Notes: a model not told the origin generated them from the letters alone. 64,000 nucleotides of DNA from Haemonchus contortus (GCA_000469685.2 LS997565.1:31962645-32026644); one strand, 5' to 3'; positions 1 to 55,400 are shown, numbered from the stretch's first letter. A program made the numbers and translations.

Positions 1-299
1 TTCGAAATCAGCACCGGGAAATACGTAATGGTTTAAGCAATAGTATAAATCTCATTTCACAAAACCACTTTGACTTGGTTCCTTCGTCAAGTCAAAGAAG
101 TTTTTTCCTGAGAACTGCTCAACCGCATGCAATGAGAATAAAAGCGAAAGTGTAGTAGCGATAGGCAGGCCGCCTTTGCTCCTTCAGGATGTTGGAGTAG
201 TTTGCGAAAAGCCATCTCTGAAGTGAAAACGTCTCAATTTCGAATTTCTACTGCAGATTGATTCATTCTACGTGGTGCTTCTTTCCTATTCAAGGCTAA
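1..299. other. No gene seen
   Basis: Short intergenic stretch with no convincing open frame, splice-flanked exon or recognised repeat, up to the GT-rich edge of the minisatellite that begins near 300. Confidence 0.5.
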
Positions 300-1265
300 T
301 CTTACTATATGTAATCCACAAGTTTGGTGTGTCTGTTTGTGTGTATGTATGTATGTTTGCCTGTGTGTCACGTAGTCCGGTTTTGCCACAGAAACAACTT
401 TAGAAGTCGGGACAAGTTCGGAATCGGTGGAGCCTGGGACAAGATTAACAGAGCACATATGACCCCTGCGGAGCTCCGCCCACCGGGGGCGGGGCGTGTG
501 CCGGAGTGAGCGGTGCCAGCAGTAAAACATCTTATTTTCGCTTCGAAAAAGTCCAGACACCGGGGGAAAATGTTCAAAGGTGCGGAATGGCTCAACAAAC
601 TAGACGGAGGAGAACACGTGCTGTGGGCGGAGCTCCCTCAAAATGGGCGGTACTTTTTGAATGTATTCATAACTTGATCCAATTAAGGCGCGGTGGCCAG
701 GAAAAAAAGAAGAAGAGTGAGCAGGGCCTCATGCGTGTTGGGCATGCGTAAGCTTAGCGAAGCTCCGCTCATGATGGGCGGGGCGTGCGTTGAGACGAAG
801 CCCACTCTCAAAAATAAACGCAACTTTGCTTGGAAACGTTCTAGAGTGCGGAAAAAAGTGGTCAGAGTTAGTAGTACAAATGTGGTCAACTCCCAGATGT
901 GGGTGCGGTTGGCACTTAAGTGGGCGGAGCTTAGATCAAAAATTTATAACTCTGTTCGGAAACGTTCCGGGATGCGGCAAAAAGGTGTCAAGGTGTAAAA
1001 GAGCAAATGTGGTCAAATGCTCGAAGTGGGCGTGGTTGGCACTAAAGTGGGCGGAGTATAGATCAAAGATTCACAACTCTGTACAGCAACGTTTCGGGAT
1101 GCGGCAAAAAGGTGGTAAGGTGTAAAAGAACAAATGTGGCCAAGTTCAAAAGTGGGCGTGGTTGGCGCTAATGTGGGCGGGGCTAAGATCTAAAATTCAC
1201 AACTCTGTTCGGAGACGTTCTGGGTTGCGGGAAGAAAGTGGTAAGATGTAGTAGAGTAATTGGGG
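300..1265 (+). repeat. GT-rich edge plus GGGCGG-box minisatellite
   Basis: A short GTGT/GTAT-rich segment (about 325-370) is followed by degenerate tandem units that each carry a GTGGGCGG or GGGCGGGGC box and an AACTCTGTTCGG segment. The last three boxes start near 897, 1025 and 1152, giving a period of about 127 bp. The many open frames here only follow the tandem structure. The array resumes at 2485-2665 after an inserted inverted-repeat element. A copy of 300-515 in inverted orientation lies at 57690-57910. Confidence 0.75.
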
Positions 1266-2483
1266 TACGAGAATATATTTTCGATCGCACCTAATCAAGC
1301 TCGCTTCGCACCTAGGCGCGAATTGACCTTAAGTAGGTGCGAAGACTCCGCGGTAATTATGCTGCCCGCACTCGCTACTAATCAAGTTAAAACTTGTCAG
1401 CCAAAGAGGATAATGGCAGTTCTGAAAAGTGGGGGTTCTCTTCAAAAAATGAGTTTTTTGGGAGGAAAAACTCCAATATCAATCCCAACGATTTCAAGAG
1501 TATTTCCATGTATAATAAATAAGTTCAATATATTTTATTCCAAGTTTCTGGAAAATGGGTGAAACAGTTCGGTTCGCTTCTTTTTTCGGTATTTTCGCTT
1601 GTTTGCGATATCAAACAACCTTTACAGAAGCGACGTAGTTCTCTAAAGTTGTTTAATATTGAACTACTCTTCATTCATAGGTCATTGAACGCCCCACGGC
1701 TCACCATTCAGGCCATTTCACAGTTTTTACGTCATATAGCAAGTCTTCATGCTTATTTTAACCCCTCTCTCCAAATCATTCATTGAAGAGAGGTTATCGA
1801 GAACTATTTAACCAGGTGAGTGAGTGCTTTAATTACCGCTGCTTACTTTATAAGACAGCTCCATGTATTCTAGAGATTCACTGTACTGTTCCGATGAACT
1901 TACAGGGTGTCCTCCCGCTCCAAACCTTTAGGAGTGAATGGTCCATGTGGCCCACTTCCTCCACCGTCCGAGCCTTTCACTTTTGCTCCAAAGCCCATCT
2001 GAAGTTCAAGCACTTCAGAGGCATTCTGTACCCCCGAACCATGTCGCGTACGGTGAATGCCTTGGGTTACTTCACTACTTGTAAAAATGTCCAGATTCTT
2101 ACAAACAAAACTGTCGTCGTTTTTTCTTATAAATTTAGGTTTTCTTTTAGGTATTCTTATTACTGAAAAATTGAACCGTTCTCTTCCATATCACAGAAAC
2201 TTTAATCACAAAATATATTGAACTTATTTATTACGCATAGAAATAAAACTCTCAAAACCGTTGGAACTGATAGTGGAACTTTTTCTTTCAAAAAAAAAAC
2301 TCATTTTTTGATAGAAACTTCACTTTTTTAAACTGTTATTATCCTCTTTAGTTGAAAAGTTTTAACTCGTTTAGGAGCGAGTGCGGGCAGTATAATTACA
2401 GCGTAGTCTTCTCACCTAATTAAGGTCACTTCGCGCCTAGGTGCGAGGCGAGCTTGATTAGGTGTGATCGAAAATATATTCGC
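1266..2483. mobile_element. Inverted-repeat element (~1.2 kb) inside the minisatellite
   Basis: The left end (AATATATTTTCGATCGCACC...) and the reverse complement of the right end match for roughly 180 bp with scattered differences, including a shared CGCACCTAGGCGCGAA segment and an AAGAGGATAAT segment. The interior (about 1450-2280) has no recognisable transposase, so this looks like a non-autonomous TIR/foldback element. The minisatellite continues on both sides, showing it was the insertion target. No clean target duplication was seen; the exact ends are uncertain by a few bases. Confidence 0.65.
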
Positions 2484-2665
2484 ACACTCGAACAATTGTG
2501 GTCGGATCCCGCAAGTGGGCAGGGCTGACATCGAAATTATTAAGTCTCCTCAGATGTGTTTTAGAAAAAATGCGTCTGGAGGTAGTAGAAGTAATATGGT
2601 TCGAAGTCTGAAGTGGGTGGCGTTTGCAAAGAGGGGGCGTGGCTGAGGACAAAAGTTGATACATC
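2484..2665 (+). repeat. Minisatellite continuation
   Basis: Resumes the GTGGGC-box array seen left of the inserted element, with GTGGGCAGGGCTGAC and GGGGGCGTGGCTGAGG boxes. Confidence 0.6.
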
Positions 2666-3597
2666 TGTACTTCACATTAACCCTGACCACATAGGTGTAC
2701 AACTAGGGGATACCACGGAACTTTTTCAAAAATGAGGCTATAATTTTTTAAAATTTGTTATCCTTGGTTCCACACAAAGTAGTCCCTTCTACGCAAGAGC
2801 AAACGCGCTACATTGACTTCAGTACTAATAAATTAAATCCTACAATAGCCCCGGCCACATAGGTGAGCACACTGTAGAGACGTGTAAATCCCTACAACTA
2901 CCCAAAGGGGATGTTCTTTCAATAGTGTTCATGGCCACACACAGCCCAAACTACACAGGGTTTCTTCGACTACATGTACTGCAGAGGTATATGATTTGGA
3001 TACATCGGAGTACTCTTCATGGCCACATACAGTACAGCCCCATTTCACATCTCAAAAAATGATGGCCGCTATAGAGGTGTCAGGGAAGAGGCTCAGATGA
3101 TAAAGGTTCATAACGAAAATCAAAATCTTAGGTGGCTCCGTCCTGTATGGCTAGAGCCCCCCGCGCACGCAATAGCGTGCGTAGCCGCCTGGTATTTTGT
3201 AAATCGTACCTGTTTCTGGAAATTGGAAATTTTTTGATCGAAGATTTTTTATTGACTAGCTACATCTCGACGAAAATATAGTTCACGTATTATTGTAATA
3301 GCTTCGTATTCCCTTCTGTCGTCGAAAGTCATCTTTTTCTAGGATTTCAGAGGCCCTAGAGGTAGCACTATTGGCTGTCCGGACATTCTCGAGCTTAGTC
3401 CACAAACTGTATGGGCGTTTACTTAATTTTGCACTCCTGATGACAACAGGTTCCAAACTATGGCGGCTATTATATTGTTGATTAATAATAGTTAATATGA
3501 GCGGAATTCTTAGTATTAGAGAGGTCAGCGGAGATAACAATTTTCATTCTTGATGTCATACTTTCTGTATACTTTCACTACTACACTACTTTTTCAG
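2666..3597. other. No firm exon; 5' exons of COX18 not found
   Basis: The N-terminal COX18 exons should lie here or further left, but I could not match any open segment to the family. One splice-bounded segment (acceptor near 3355, donor near 3448) is open on the plus strand but does not resemble COX18. A minus-strand frame over 3283-3540 is also open; it is not assigned. Confidence 0.3.
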
Positions 3598-4404
3598 TTA
3601 GCTCAAACTGTACCTCAGTACTTGGCTGAACACGGGCTTCAGGCTACTCGCATTCAGAACCTAAAGATGTGCACTATTCCTTTATGGATATTCTCCTCGT
3701 TTGCTGTTAGAAATATCATCAGCTGTGAGTCTTATGTTCACATCCTTTTTCACTTAAAACATCTCTTTCTATAACTTTTTTGTCTTTTTTATTATAGCCG
3801 ATTTCCATCCGAGCATTGCGGGTGGACTCTGGGTACCCGATATGCTTGTTCCTGATCCCTACTATATTTTACCCCTTGCAGTAGGAGTCTTTGGATTTCT
3901 GAACCTCTATGTGAGTTTGATGTTCTGTTACGTACAAGTTAATAAAATTCAGTACACAGATAAAAGGGAGGGCTTAAATCTGACAAGCAAGCTTCTTATG
4001 ATTCGCTAACATGGAACAAAGTTGGTATTTTCAGTCCCAACGTAAAATTTATCCAATTGCGATGAGTTCGTGGAAAACGCGATCGTATGATTTTTGCCTG
4101 GGCTTTTTCACGCTTTTCGCGGTGACCATCATGTCACAGTTGCCAGCGGTACGTTCATTTCTTGTATCCATATGCAGAGCGACGTTCTCGTTTGAGTTCA
4201 TTCTATGTCCCACTTTCCAAGATAGTTCCATATCACGTTTTGGTTTAGTGTATACCTTTATACTGGCTGACTGTGTCGGTTTCTGGATTCGTACAAGCTC
4301 AACTTCTACGTCATCCTAGTGTGAAGAAAATATTTGGTATCAATCGGTTACCAACGGATTCGAAGACCCCATTCAGAGATCTCTTTTTATCGAGGCGCGG
4401 CTGA
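3598..4404 (+). CDS. cox-18: COX18 mitochondrial inner-membrane insertase, 3' exons
   Basis: Member of the YidC/Oxa1/Alb3 family, which inserts proteins into the mitochondrial inner membrane; COX18 exports the C-terminal tail of COX2 for complex IV assembly. Four exons are visible: 3598-3724, 3798-3910, 4035-4148 and 4249-4404 (TGA). All junctions are GT-AG and phase-compatible. Diagnostic motifs in order are IPLWIFSSFAVRN, GGLWVPDMLVPDPYYILPLA, PLYWLTVSVSGFVQAQLLR, then a short tail with DSKTPFRDLF. The tail and the WIF.SFA.RN block fit COX18 better than OXA1L. At least two transmembrane segments are covered. The N-terminal half (targeting peptide, first membrane segments) is missing: its exons were not recognised upstream. 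Introns are very short (73-124 bp), unlike the repeat-filled gene to the right. Confidence 0.85.
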
Positions 4405-5660
4405 TGGATTGTGAAAAGTGATCGTTCTTTGAAGATTATATTAGATAAAGCTGAAATATTGTGCTCTGTATGAAATTCTGAGAGCAGTTTGGAAGTTTAA
4501 AACCTCATTCCCTTTATCAAGTTGATCCAGTAGGTTGGTTAGGCGAACTGGTTGACATAAAGTAAAGATAACAGAAAAAAAGGGAAAGTAACTTATAACT
4601 TAACCATTCAGTCATGACTGTATACAGATTGCCCGTAACCATGGTAACAAGGCAATCGGGCAACGGAAACCGCAGTTCGTTCAAACACAAGGTGAGTTCA
4701 TGTAAACTATTTACCATGCATCGCATCAAAAAAGCGAGCGTATTTTCATTTGATATAATCATCTTCTGTACTAATCTTGGCTAGAGGACGCATCGTGTGC
4801 TAACGGAAGGTGGCACGTAAGTTTTCTTGAATAATGGCAGTCCGGATTTTCTTCAGTGGTTTCTTAAAAGAGACATTTTTTTCTCCAGTGTGGGCCCTAC
4901 GCACCAGTCCATTGAATTGTTGTTCTGGAGATTCACAGCCCAATCGGGAGCAGGAATGAACCGTGAACATTTTTTCAGTACCAGTCTTGACCTTTTTCCG
5001 TTTGTAATAAGGGGTTCTAGAGATTCCAAACCCCGATGGCCTACCACTCAACGCGGTAGGAGGGTGAAACGCGCGGTGTGTGGGCTTGTCTGCTTCAACC
5101 ACCATTAAATTATGTAATGAAAATTCTGTTTTTGTATTCTTTTTCCAATCGTGCTCTCATGATAGGTTCGGTACTTTATGTCTGAAAAGAAGCGAAACTT
5201 TGCAGGAGTGCTTGCCGCTTTGCGTACGAGTTGTCGAAGAACTGGAGGGAAAACGGCCCTGTTTGAGTACCTCTTGTCCGTCCGCCTGTGGTCGCGGTTA
5301 ATTCGTGTTTCACTCTGTAAGTTGTACACAACAAGCCGCGGTACACTACGTTTAAATTACTGCGTTCTGGACCAAGGACAAATTACCCTAGGCCTGCCAC
5401 ATGCTCTCGTCTCTACCATCAGATGTTGGCTTATATGGTCCAAAATCTCTAGCCAGCGTTTTTTACGGCTCGACGGAAATTTGCGCTGGAGCCTTCATTG
5501 TTCTTCTTCATTAATATTTGTATAAAAATATATGAACACAACTAATACTTTAACGGCATGTTTGCATGTGCAGACATCTGAAAGGGGGTAGCCCCTCAGG
5601 TTGGGTGCCACTGCTCTGGAGAGGTTGCTAAAACCTAAGGGTCATAACAGGCTACTTCAA
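4405..5660. repeat. Dispersed repeat (4500-5110) and unassigned sequence
   Basis: Bases about 4690-5040 resemble 27970-28290. Both carry, on the minus strand, a short frame with the shared peptide KRSRLVL(K/R)KCSR, so this is a dispersed repeat rather than a local gene. The stretch 5110-5660 has open plus-strand frames but no family match, and no gene is called. Confidence 0.45.
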
Positions 5661-6230
5661 AGGGAAAGACTAAGATGACGATCTGTTTTTCAGTGCACGA
5701 ACTTGCATCGGAGGCGTGTACCGAAGATCTGATGAAGCGGTCCAGGAAGATTGTGCAACGGACTGACCGAAACGAGAAAGTGCAGCCTTAACGCCATTTT
5801 CAAAACTAGAAAACTTTCTTGGAACAGCAGAGACGTCGGCGGCACAGGTGCCTTCGCTAATACGCGCTCAGCCGTGAACATCGATTCGTCAAAAACTTGA
5901 CAACCCATATCGGTCGTTTGCGCTGGAGAAGATGTGTCTCAACCTCAGCTCTAACTATCTTCGTTGTCTACGCACCAACATCGAGCTACAAAGGACTTGA
6001 TGAGTTTAGTATGGGTCTGGAGAGGTTCTACAGAGAAGACTATACTTTCTTTAAAGTCATCGTCGGTGATTTCAACGTCAAGATATTCCTCAGAAGAACG
6101 GGCGAAGAGCTCCACATTGGGACTCATGGAGTGGAAGGAATTAGAGAGGTGAAAGGCTGTCCGAGTTCATTATGTCGACTCACACCATGGTAATTCATGG
6201 CTACTCGCAGTTCCAGAGCCCCTCATTTGT
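5660..6230 (+). pseudogene. RTE-type retrotransposon, endonuclease domain relic
   Basis: Frameshifted remains of an apurinic-like (EEP) endonuclease typical of RTE-clade LINEs. Recognisable pieces are ELASEACTEDLM, LTTHIGRLRWRRC, FVVYAPTSSYKGLDEF, REDYTFFKVIVGDFNVKI and EELHIGTHGVE, then CLSEFIMSTH in another frame. Stops and frame changes show it is dead. No reverse transcriptase follows; the plus strand runs into GT-rich minisatellite. Confidence 0.8.
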
Positions 6231-6239
6231 GATGTGTAT

Positions 6240-6990
6240 CAGTGTCTGTCGACGTTTGGGTGTGTATCGGTGCGTGCGTGCGCGTGTTTATATCTGTGTG
6301 TGGGTGTGTGTACGTGCGTACCGGTGTGTGGATGAGTCGGTGTGTGTCAGTGTATGGTTGTCGGAGTGTCCGTGTCGGTGTCGGAAACTCACAACTCCTG
6401 TCCCCTGGACATGGAGCTTTCAGATATGCTAACATTACAGGCGGCAAGATAAAAGGCTGATAGAGGTGGCAGAACTGGACTCATATTGCAGATGCTGGAC
6501 GTACGCAGAATCGCAAATTTCGATCCATGCGTTTAAATATGATAGGGGTACATTCAGCGGTATGGCAATGCTGATAGTAGGTGGAGCGGCAGAAGTCCTC
6601 TTACAGGAGGCCGGTTGTCAGTGAAAATAGTTGATGTGGACTTAGGTCGTTCAAATTTAGTAAAGCACAGGCAGCAGGTTCATGTTACTGATGCTAGGTA
6701 GTAGAAGGTGACCGAGCTGGATCTTGTCCGCAGGAGGCTAGGGCGATGTAGTTGGCGAAGTGGGCGTGAAATGAGCGTGATCTGAGTAGATTTGTGCCGT
6801 AAATTTGGAGGGAGAGGGATATGAACCAAATTACTTAAGTACAAATGAGTTGCGTAGGGCTTCGCTCATAACGGGCGAGGTGCTTTCGAAGTGTGCAGGG
6901 GTGTGTTGGCCCGAAACTTTATAACTCCTGTGCTCCTGAACCGGAGCGTTCAAAGGGATATGGACAGTAGGCCATTTTTATGCGAAAAGG
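6240..6990 (+). repeat. GTGT-rich edge plus minisatellite fragment
   Basis: A degenerate GTGTGT/GTGCGT tract (about 6235-6370) is followed by CACAACTCCTGTCCCCTGGAC, the same junction motif as at 38690. Degenerate units continue to about 6970 (ATAACTCCTGTGCTCCTGAA). Member of the family described at 300 and 37970. Confidence 0.6.
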
Positions 6991-7335
6991 AGGCGAGCCC
7001 GGCTAGCCGATCGACCTAGATCTACATACATGAAGAGACCAAAGGCTGTGAATACGAATTTGTGAAGTGTTGTTATCATCATTCGTCAACTTTACTGAGT
7101 ATCATTGAAGGCTTTCGTTCACTTGCCAGAACGCTCAGTTTCAGAAAAGTCGGGCAGGTCCAATCAAGGAAAGCATCGAATTCTTGATGGGTAGTCATCG
7201 TTCAAGTAGAAATGGAGATATTGTAAGAGTCAGCGAGGAGCGTATGAGCCCCTTGTTCAGAAAAGAGTACTCGTTCCTTGGCAATTCGGAAGGACTACGT
7301 ACTGAACAGAAGTATAACGAAAAAACGCAGTTCGC

Positions 7336-7341
7336 TTTATT
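7336..7341 (-). promoter_or_regulatory. Poly(A) signal of the minus-strand gene
   Basis: AATAAA on the minus strand, about 155 bases beyond the predicted stop at 7497-7499. Confidence 0.45.
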
Positions 7342-7496
7342 CGTTATGCTTTTTTAACATTTCAATTTTTCACATTGAATATTTCTTGCGACGGATTTTG
7401 TACATTTGAGCTACAAATGTAAAAGTTGCTCAAAATATATTTGGTAAGGATAAATATTCATTCTCCACTGCTCGCTTACGGAAGAACTACTGGAGA

Positions 7497-9764
7497 TCAG
7501 TCTTCGTAGGTAGTCTTGCATAGAACGAAACCTACAACTAGGTAAAAAGGGCTTACAATTTCCCATGTCAAGATTTTCCCCCTATAACTTGTCAGGAATA
7601 GCATATGATCGTTTGCGGGATAAAAAGGTTTGTTATTGTTTTCCAAGCATTGCTGTGAATTGCCACCATACAGCCTGTTGTTCATGTACGTATAAATCAC
7701 CATTGTATTGTTTTCGATTTCACGTGGCTGCCTGTAAAGCTGAAGCTCGTTTCGTGCACTACTTGTATTTCGTCGAACGACCACTTTAAGCCCACCCTCG
7801 GCCCGAACTAGTCGCTCACCCGCCCCCTTTTTTCGTCACTCAGTCTCACCTCTCAAGATTGCTTTGCTTCGTCTGCTATCCTTACTTCTAGTGTGGTACA
7901 TTTACTTGATGTAACATATGGTACTTTGGATTTTACTGACGTTGATATGGAGCACAACAGGCAACCTCGTTTTCAGGTTACTTCTTATATCATACTCAAA
8001 GTTGGTCCGGCAGTTAGCATTTTTGAGAAACTAAAACTAAACTAAAAAGTGGTCTCAAGAGGCATGTATGTAATTCTTTGTGACTGCGTACTTCGTGCTC
8101 CTACTAAAGAGATCTGTGTACTTTTCGGATGAGAACTTACCAAGAAATAGGGGTTGAAAATCGATAGATAAAGTTTCACCCTTCATTTCATCCCCTATTA
8201 ACGTATCACGTAATAGAGAACCATAAATTGAAGGCATGATAGCAACTAGAAGAGAATTCGTGGAAATGATCAGGAGAAATGTGGAAACGGGTCATAACTG
8301 TGAAGAAATGTTGGCTTCCATATCAGTGAGGGTGAACAAATCTTGATGTGCAAATTTTTGGTTCATAGAATCCTTCATTGACACAATCTCTGATCTCCTT
8401 ATTGAAACGGAATTCATCATTCGACGCTGTCTGGGAGGTCACAAAAAAGTAATTTTAAAAAATACTAGCAGTCAGGGGACATCGTTTGCAACTGCATCTG
8501 TTTGCCTCTAGACCTCGCGAGGGAAAAGGAGACATGACAAAAAAGTTTACAAAAATTATTTTACCTTTAGAGCACAATCTATCCGCTCTGCAGTCAAAGT
8601 ACTCAGTCTTGAAATATGACTTAGATCATTTTTTATTACCTTTGTCTTGGCTTGTCAAATTCAAATAGTACAATGATGGGAAAATCGGGTTGTAAGGTGA
8701 GTTGATGGTTGAAAGTTGAATGATGAAACAAAGCCAAGCACTTAGCTGCCCCACTCCGTGCTTGCGGGCCACTATTTTTCCTAACTCCTCCTTTTCACTG
8801 TCCTCTGAGCTTGCTCGAATATAGGGTTCCATATCCCAAAGGCTCACTTTGCTTTCACCTCCTCTGAACAAATTTCTTTCCCAAGCTGCAGTAAAGTTTG
8901 AAGCAAAGCTTTTTGCTGAACCCCATATTGTTCTGCTATTCTAATTGCGAAAAGTGTGTGAGTAAAAAATAATAATAAGAAGTGAGACTACGTGTTCGGA
9001 TGATGGATTGAAATTTCCCCGCTTTTACACCAGCACCATAGTGTTTAACCGGTATGAATTTGACTTTTTTAGAAACTGTTTTTCATACTTTTACCTTAAG
9101 GTCAAATGAGGGCGTGCTGGAGGTCCGCGGCCGAAACAATGGTTTCTTACCGCTATGCTCGAATTCAGCTGAGAAGACTTATGCCGAGCATGTATGCAAC
9201 TCGCTCGGAAGGTAAATATTCGTTCATGCTGGTTCATGTCATCATGTTCTCGAAAAAATTTTATTTATGTTAAGGACAACTGGTTCGATATTCCGTATAA
9301 TGTAAGGACAGCATTTCAAAGTGTTACACTACCTTTAGAAACAATACTCGATCGGTCCCGTCACAGAATTTGCACCAACATCAATGAAAGCCTTTCTTCA
9401 TCACAGATACTATTTCTTCCGAAATCCATTAATTTCATCTCTTCATTTACCTATCATCTTCACAACCCAATGTATTCCATCTGCTTCTAGAATTAAGAAG
9501 CATAAAATTGGTTCTAAATACAACATTTACGCGACCAAAACTTATTTTCCTTATTTTGCTTGGTATTCCTCTTGCATTCACGCGTCTCAGCATGCAATTT
9601 TCTTTTTTTCCTACCCCTCGACTGATAGCTCCGAGTTCATCTCCTTCTAATCCGAACACCTCGTTTCCAGTCTGACCTAACTTTTTCAAGGCAATTTTTG
9701 CATCTATACTATGCCTATGACGGTTGTTTTTTTCCAATTCTTCATCTATGACTCTGCCTCTCAT
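7497..9764 (-). CDS. Six-exon minus-strand gene, product not recognised
   Basis: Predicted exons in transcript order: 9615-9764, 9151-9168, 8848-8885, 8299-8430, 8141-8245 and 7497-7783 (TGA at 7497-7499). All have GT donors. Most acceptors look good (TTCTCAG, TACTGCAG, TCTTCTAG); the last (CTTAAAG) is weak. Phases agree at every junction except 8299/8245, so that boundary is wrong or an exon is missing. The translation is acidic and polar, e.g. VIDEELEKNNRHRHS, EVFGLEGDELGAIS, SIYGSLLRDTLIGDEMK, ENNTMVIYTYMNNRLYGG, ending with a hydrophobic segment (IVSPFYLVVGFVLC) and TTYED. I do not recognise a domain. The second exon is an 18-nt microexon (LNSSIA). The 5' end may extend beyond 9764; an ATG there is possible but unproven. 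It lies between COX18 and the svh-1-like gene on the opposite strand. Confidence 0.5.
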
Positions 9765-9892
9765 CTATGACTCCTCTCATCTATGACTCGGCAGTTTTAG
9801 TTGCCAGTTCACCTATGTTTCCTTTGTGATGTTTTTCATCGTTTCAGTAGGGCTGCATGCTTTATTTATTTCTTTTTAACCGTATTGACCCA

Positions 9893-10150
9893 GGGCGAAG
9901 GTGGTGTAATGGCAAGTGGCGCACATCACCCGCATGGTCACGGTTTCGAATCTCCGATCGATATCCGCATAGGCCAACCAAGCCTTCCATCCCTGTGGGA
10001 TCGGTTAATTGGCACCAGACTCGTCTGGGAGGATCAAAACACTGACTTGTTCATCGGTTTGATACCGCAATTCATTGTATAGGTCAAATACGCATTCACT
10101 ACGCCATTACGATTCTGAGTGGAAGTCGAATGCGGGTACGCATCCCTCAG
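9893..10150 (+). repeat. tRNA-derived SINE-like repeat
   Basis: A tRNA-like head with an A-box match (TGGTGTAATGG) and a degenerate B-box (GGTTTCGAATC) is followed by a non-tRNA body (CAGACTCGTCTGGGAGGATC...). It does not fold as an intact tRNA, so it is called a SINE rather than a tRNA gene. Confidence 0.6.
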
Positions 10151-11161
10151 ACGAGATTGATTAACGCCAAAAACTTTATCTTTTATCCTTAACCTCACTG
10201 AGCTCATTTCTTTCTTTTTTTCTCATGCCAGCGCATTTTCAACACAATATTTCTCTTTTTCCCGCCCCTCCTCTCATAATCCCACATACTTCCATGTTCC
10301 TACTTCCACTTTACGGTCGGTCTCTATTCACAACTTTCCCCTTTGAACCATAATTTTTGCAACAGTGCAAGCAGTACAAGTGTTGCAAGTAAGGTTATGT
10401 GGTCGTAACACCGACAGATCATCCTGAAGCATATTATCCTTCCATCATTCGTCTAGTTGGCCATCGACCCTTACTCGCCTTCAGTACTTTGCCAGTGTAA
10501 CGTCACCCTGATTGAAACGTGAGGTCGCCGTCAATAAGAAGGAGCTTTATCCAGGAATGCATGTTGAGTACATGTAGCAGCTGGATTGGTAGAACATCTA
10601 ACAAAAGTCAAGTTTTGAGCGTATCTTCCAGTTGGTGCAAACATTCCGGACACCTTTCCATATCCCATTTGAAGTAAACTTTCCAGGCTCCGTTCTATCC
10701 TTCGTATTGCAACCCGCGTTGAATATTTGCGTTTAAGCGGGAAAAGAGAGAAAAGTGACTAGCCACTGAAGAACAAGTTTATCCTGCCTTGACTTCTTAA
10801 CTCAAAACTACGTCTTCAGTTTCCTGTTTGCCTGCTTCTATCCCGCACTTCATGTGGTATTACACGCTAAACTAGTTGTACATACCTTTTTTGTTTCCCT
10901 CCTTGACATAGCTATGATTCTCGTTACTCTCAGAAGAGTACTGCAGTTGTAGGTTATGGCTTGATTACACATGCTCCCATGATTGTGATTGACAAAGAAA
11001 TACCCTAGATGGTTCCAAAAATCCTATTATCCGAGTACTTTTTTGATCTTCGAATCAAAGAAGTTTTCATTTTATTGTGAAGGAAAAAATATTAAATCCA
11101 TATTACTTCCGATTATAGCATTAATTCATGTGCTTTCTAAAAATTCAGAATGATTTTTCAG
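10151..11161. other. No gene seen
   Basis: No convincing exon on either strand. The signal-peptide and N-terminal exons of the svh-1-like gene may be in this interval or further left but were not recognised. Confidence 0.3.
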
Positions 11162-53583
<42,422 letters not shown>

Positions 53584-54879
53584 TTCCATTGGTGCTTACT
53601 CAACTGTGTGCAAAGTTATTTAAATGAGACAAGTAAAGATCTTCGCCTTTGATGACAGACCTAATTCGTTCTCAGTGCTCAACTTTTGTCTTTCGGTAAA
53701 TGCAATGGATCACTAGTGGTTCCGTTTTCGATCTAAGGTCTTAAATAATGAAGACATCTCAGATACAAGTTAGCCCGTAAGAAGAAGAAACAAAATGAGT
53801 TGAACATGAGCAAAAGGTAAAATGGTTGGCATGAAAAAGAGGAGTTATGTCCTAACACGTGCAGTGCTTTACTACGCCGAGCCGCCTACTGCACTGTCGG
53901 GCCTGGTATGACAACCGACTCATACGGAAGGTGTGTATCACAAAATCCATCTTCAAAAAACGCGTATTTTTTATTTGTCCAAAAATTTCGTATTTGGCAG
54001 AGTAATATTTAGATTGCATCGATCATGCTCCTCCTGTAGGGTATGATCGTGTTTCGAGGGATTGAGAGAGAAGATAGTCACACGAGACTACTCTGTCAAG
54101 ATATTTACCCCGATTACATTACTGGTAATTCTTTGAAATGGAAAACAAACCTAAAAATGACTGTAGGGAGATTTTTTGAGTAAACGAATAAGCGGTTCTA
54201 TGTTCTCCATCATCTCCTCAATTGAGCGAGCGCTCAGTGTAGGTGGAAACTGAGTGGCCTTCTGCTGAAATTCCAAGTTTACTCGAAAGTCGTTGGTTTG
54301 ACAATGAGCAACAATACAACTGATTGGAGATGGTTTGCACAAACGTGCTATGGAACGTCCCTAAAATTCTGAACGGTGTTGAAATTCAAAAAGTCTCAGG
54401 CCTTTTAAGAAAGTCGAACATGTTGGAAAGTCGATCGAAATAAATGGTTCGTCGAAAAACGGTTGCGTACAGAAGCCCAGGATACTTATAAAGCACTAAG
54501 CACAATTTCGAAAGATGAGAATGCCACTCCACCTGTAGACTATGGCTACGGTTGTATGTTCTTCTGAATATCAGAGATAATTATCTCTCAATCTTACGTC
54601 ACGCATCCATTGTTCAAGGGAATGACAGGAATTTTTCATTGCAAAGTTTGAGGTCATTCTCTCCTTGCTCCAGCATCTTAATTTCCAGTAACATACTTCA
54701 TTTCCCTCCTTTTTCATCTGACTGCGCAGATTTACTCGGATTACGCTCACTTAGGTACGCTCCACCTCCTGCATCTCCCCTTCGCCCCTCTCCAGCTGCC
54801 CCCCCCCCCCCGCCAGATGCGACCAAGTGCAGTCACCACCTTCTGCCATTTACCGCCACTGTCCCATTCCTGCCGCCTG

Positions 54880-54880
<1 letters not shown>
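53584..54880. other. Downstream of the svh-1-like gene; no gene seen
   Basis: No clear AATAAA was fixed as the gene's poly(A) signal. A poly-C run lies near 54801-54811. Confidence 0.35.
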
Positions 54881-55310
<430 letters not shown>

Positions 55311-55400
55311 CTAGCCAACAGATCCACACAACACATACATAGTAAGATTATGGAGCTATCCACCAGTTGACTCTCATGTCCATGGCAAATGATACGGCAT

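Noticed and set aside
234..1125. Several overlapping open frames at the left edge
   Set aside because: They follow the minisatellite period and match no protein family.
10373..10395. Possible plus-strand microexon encoding CKQYKCC
   Set aside because: Splice-like edges but no neighbouring exon to join it to; likely chance.
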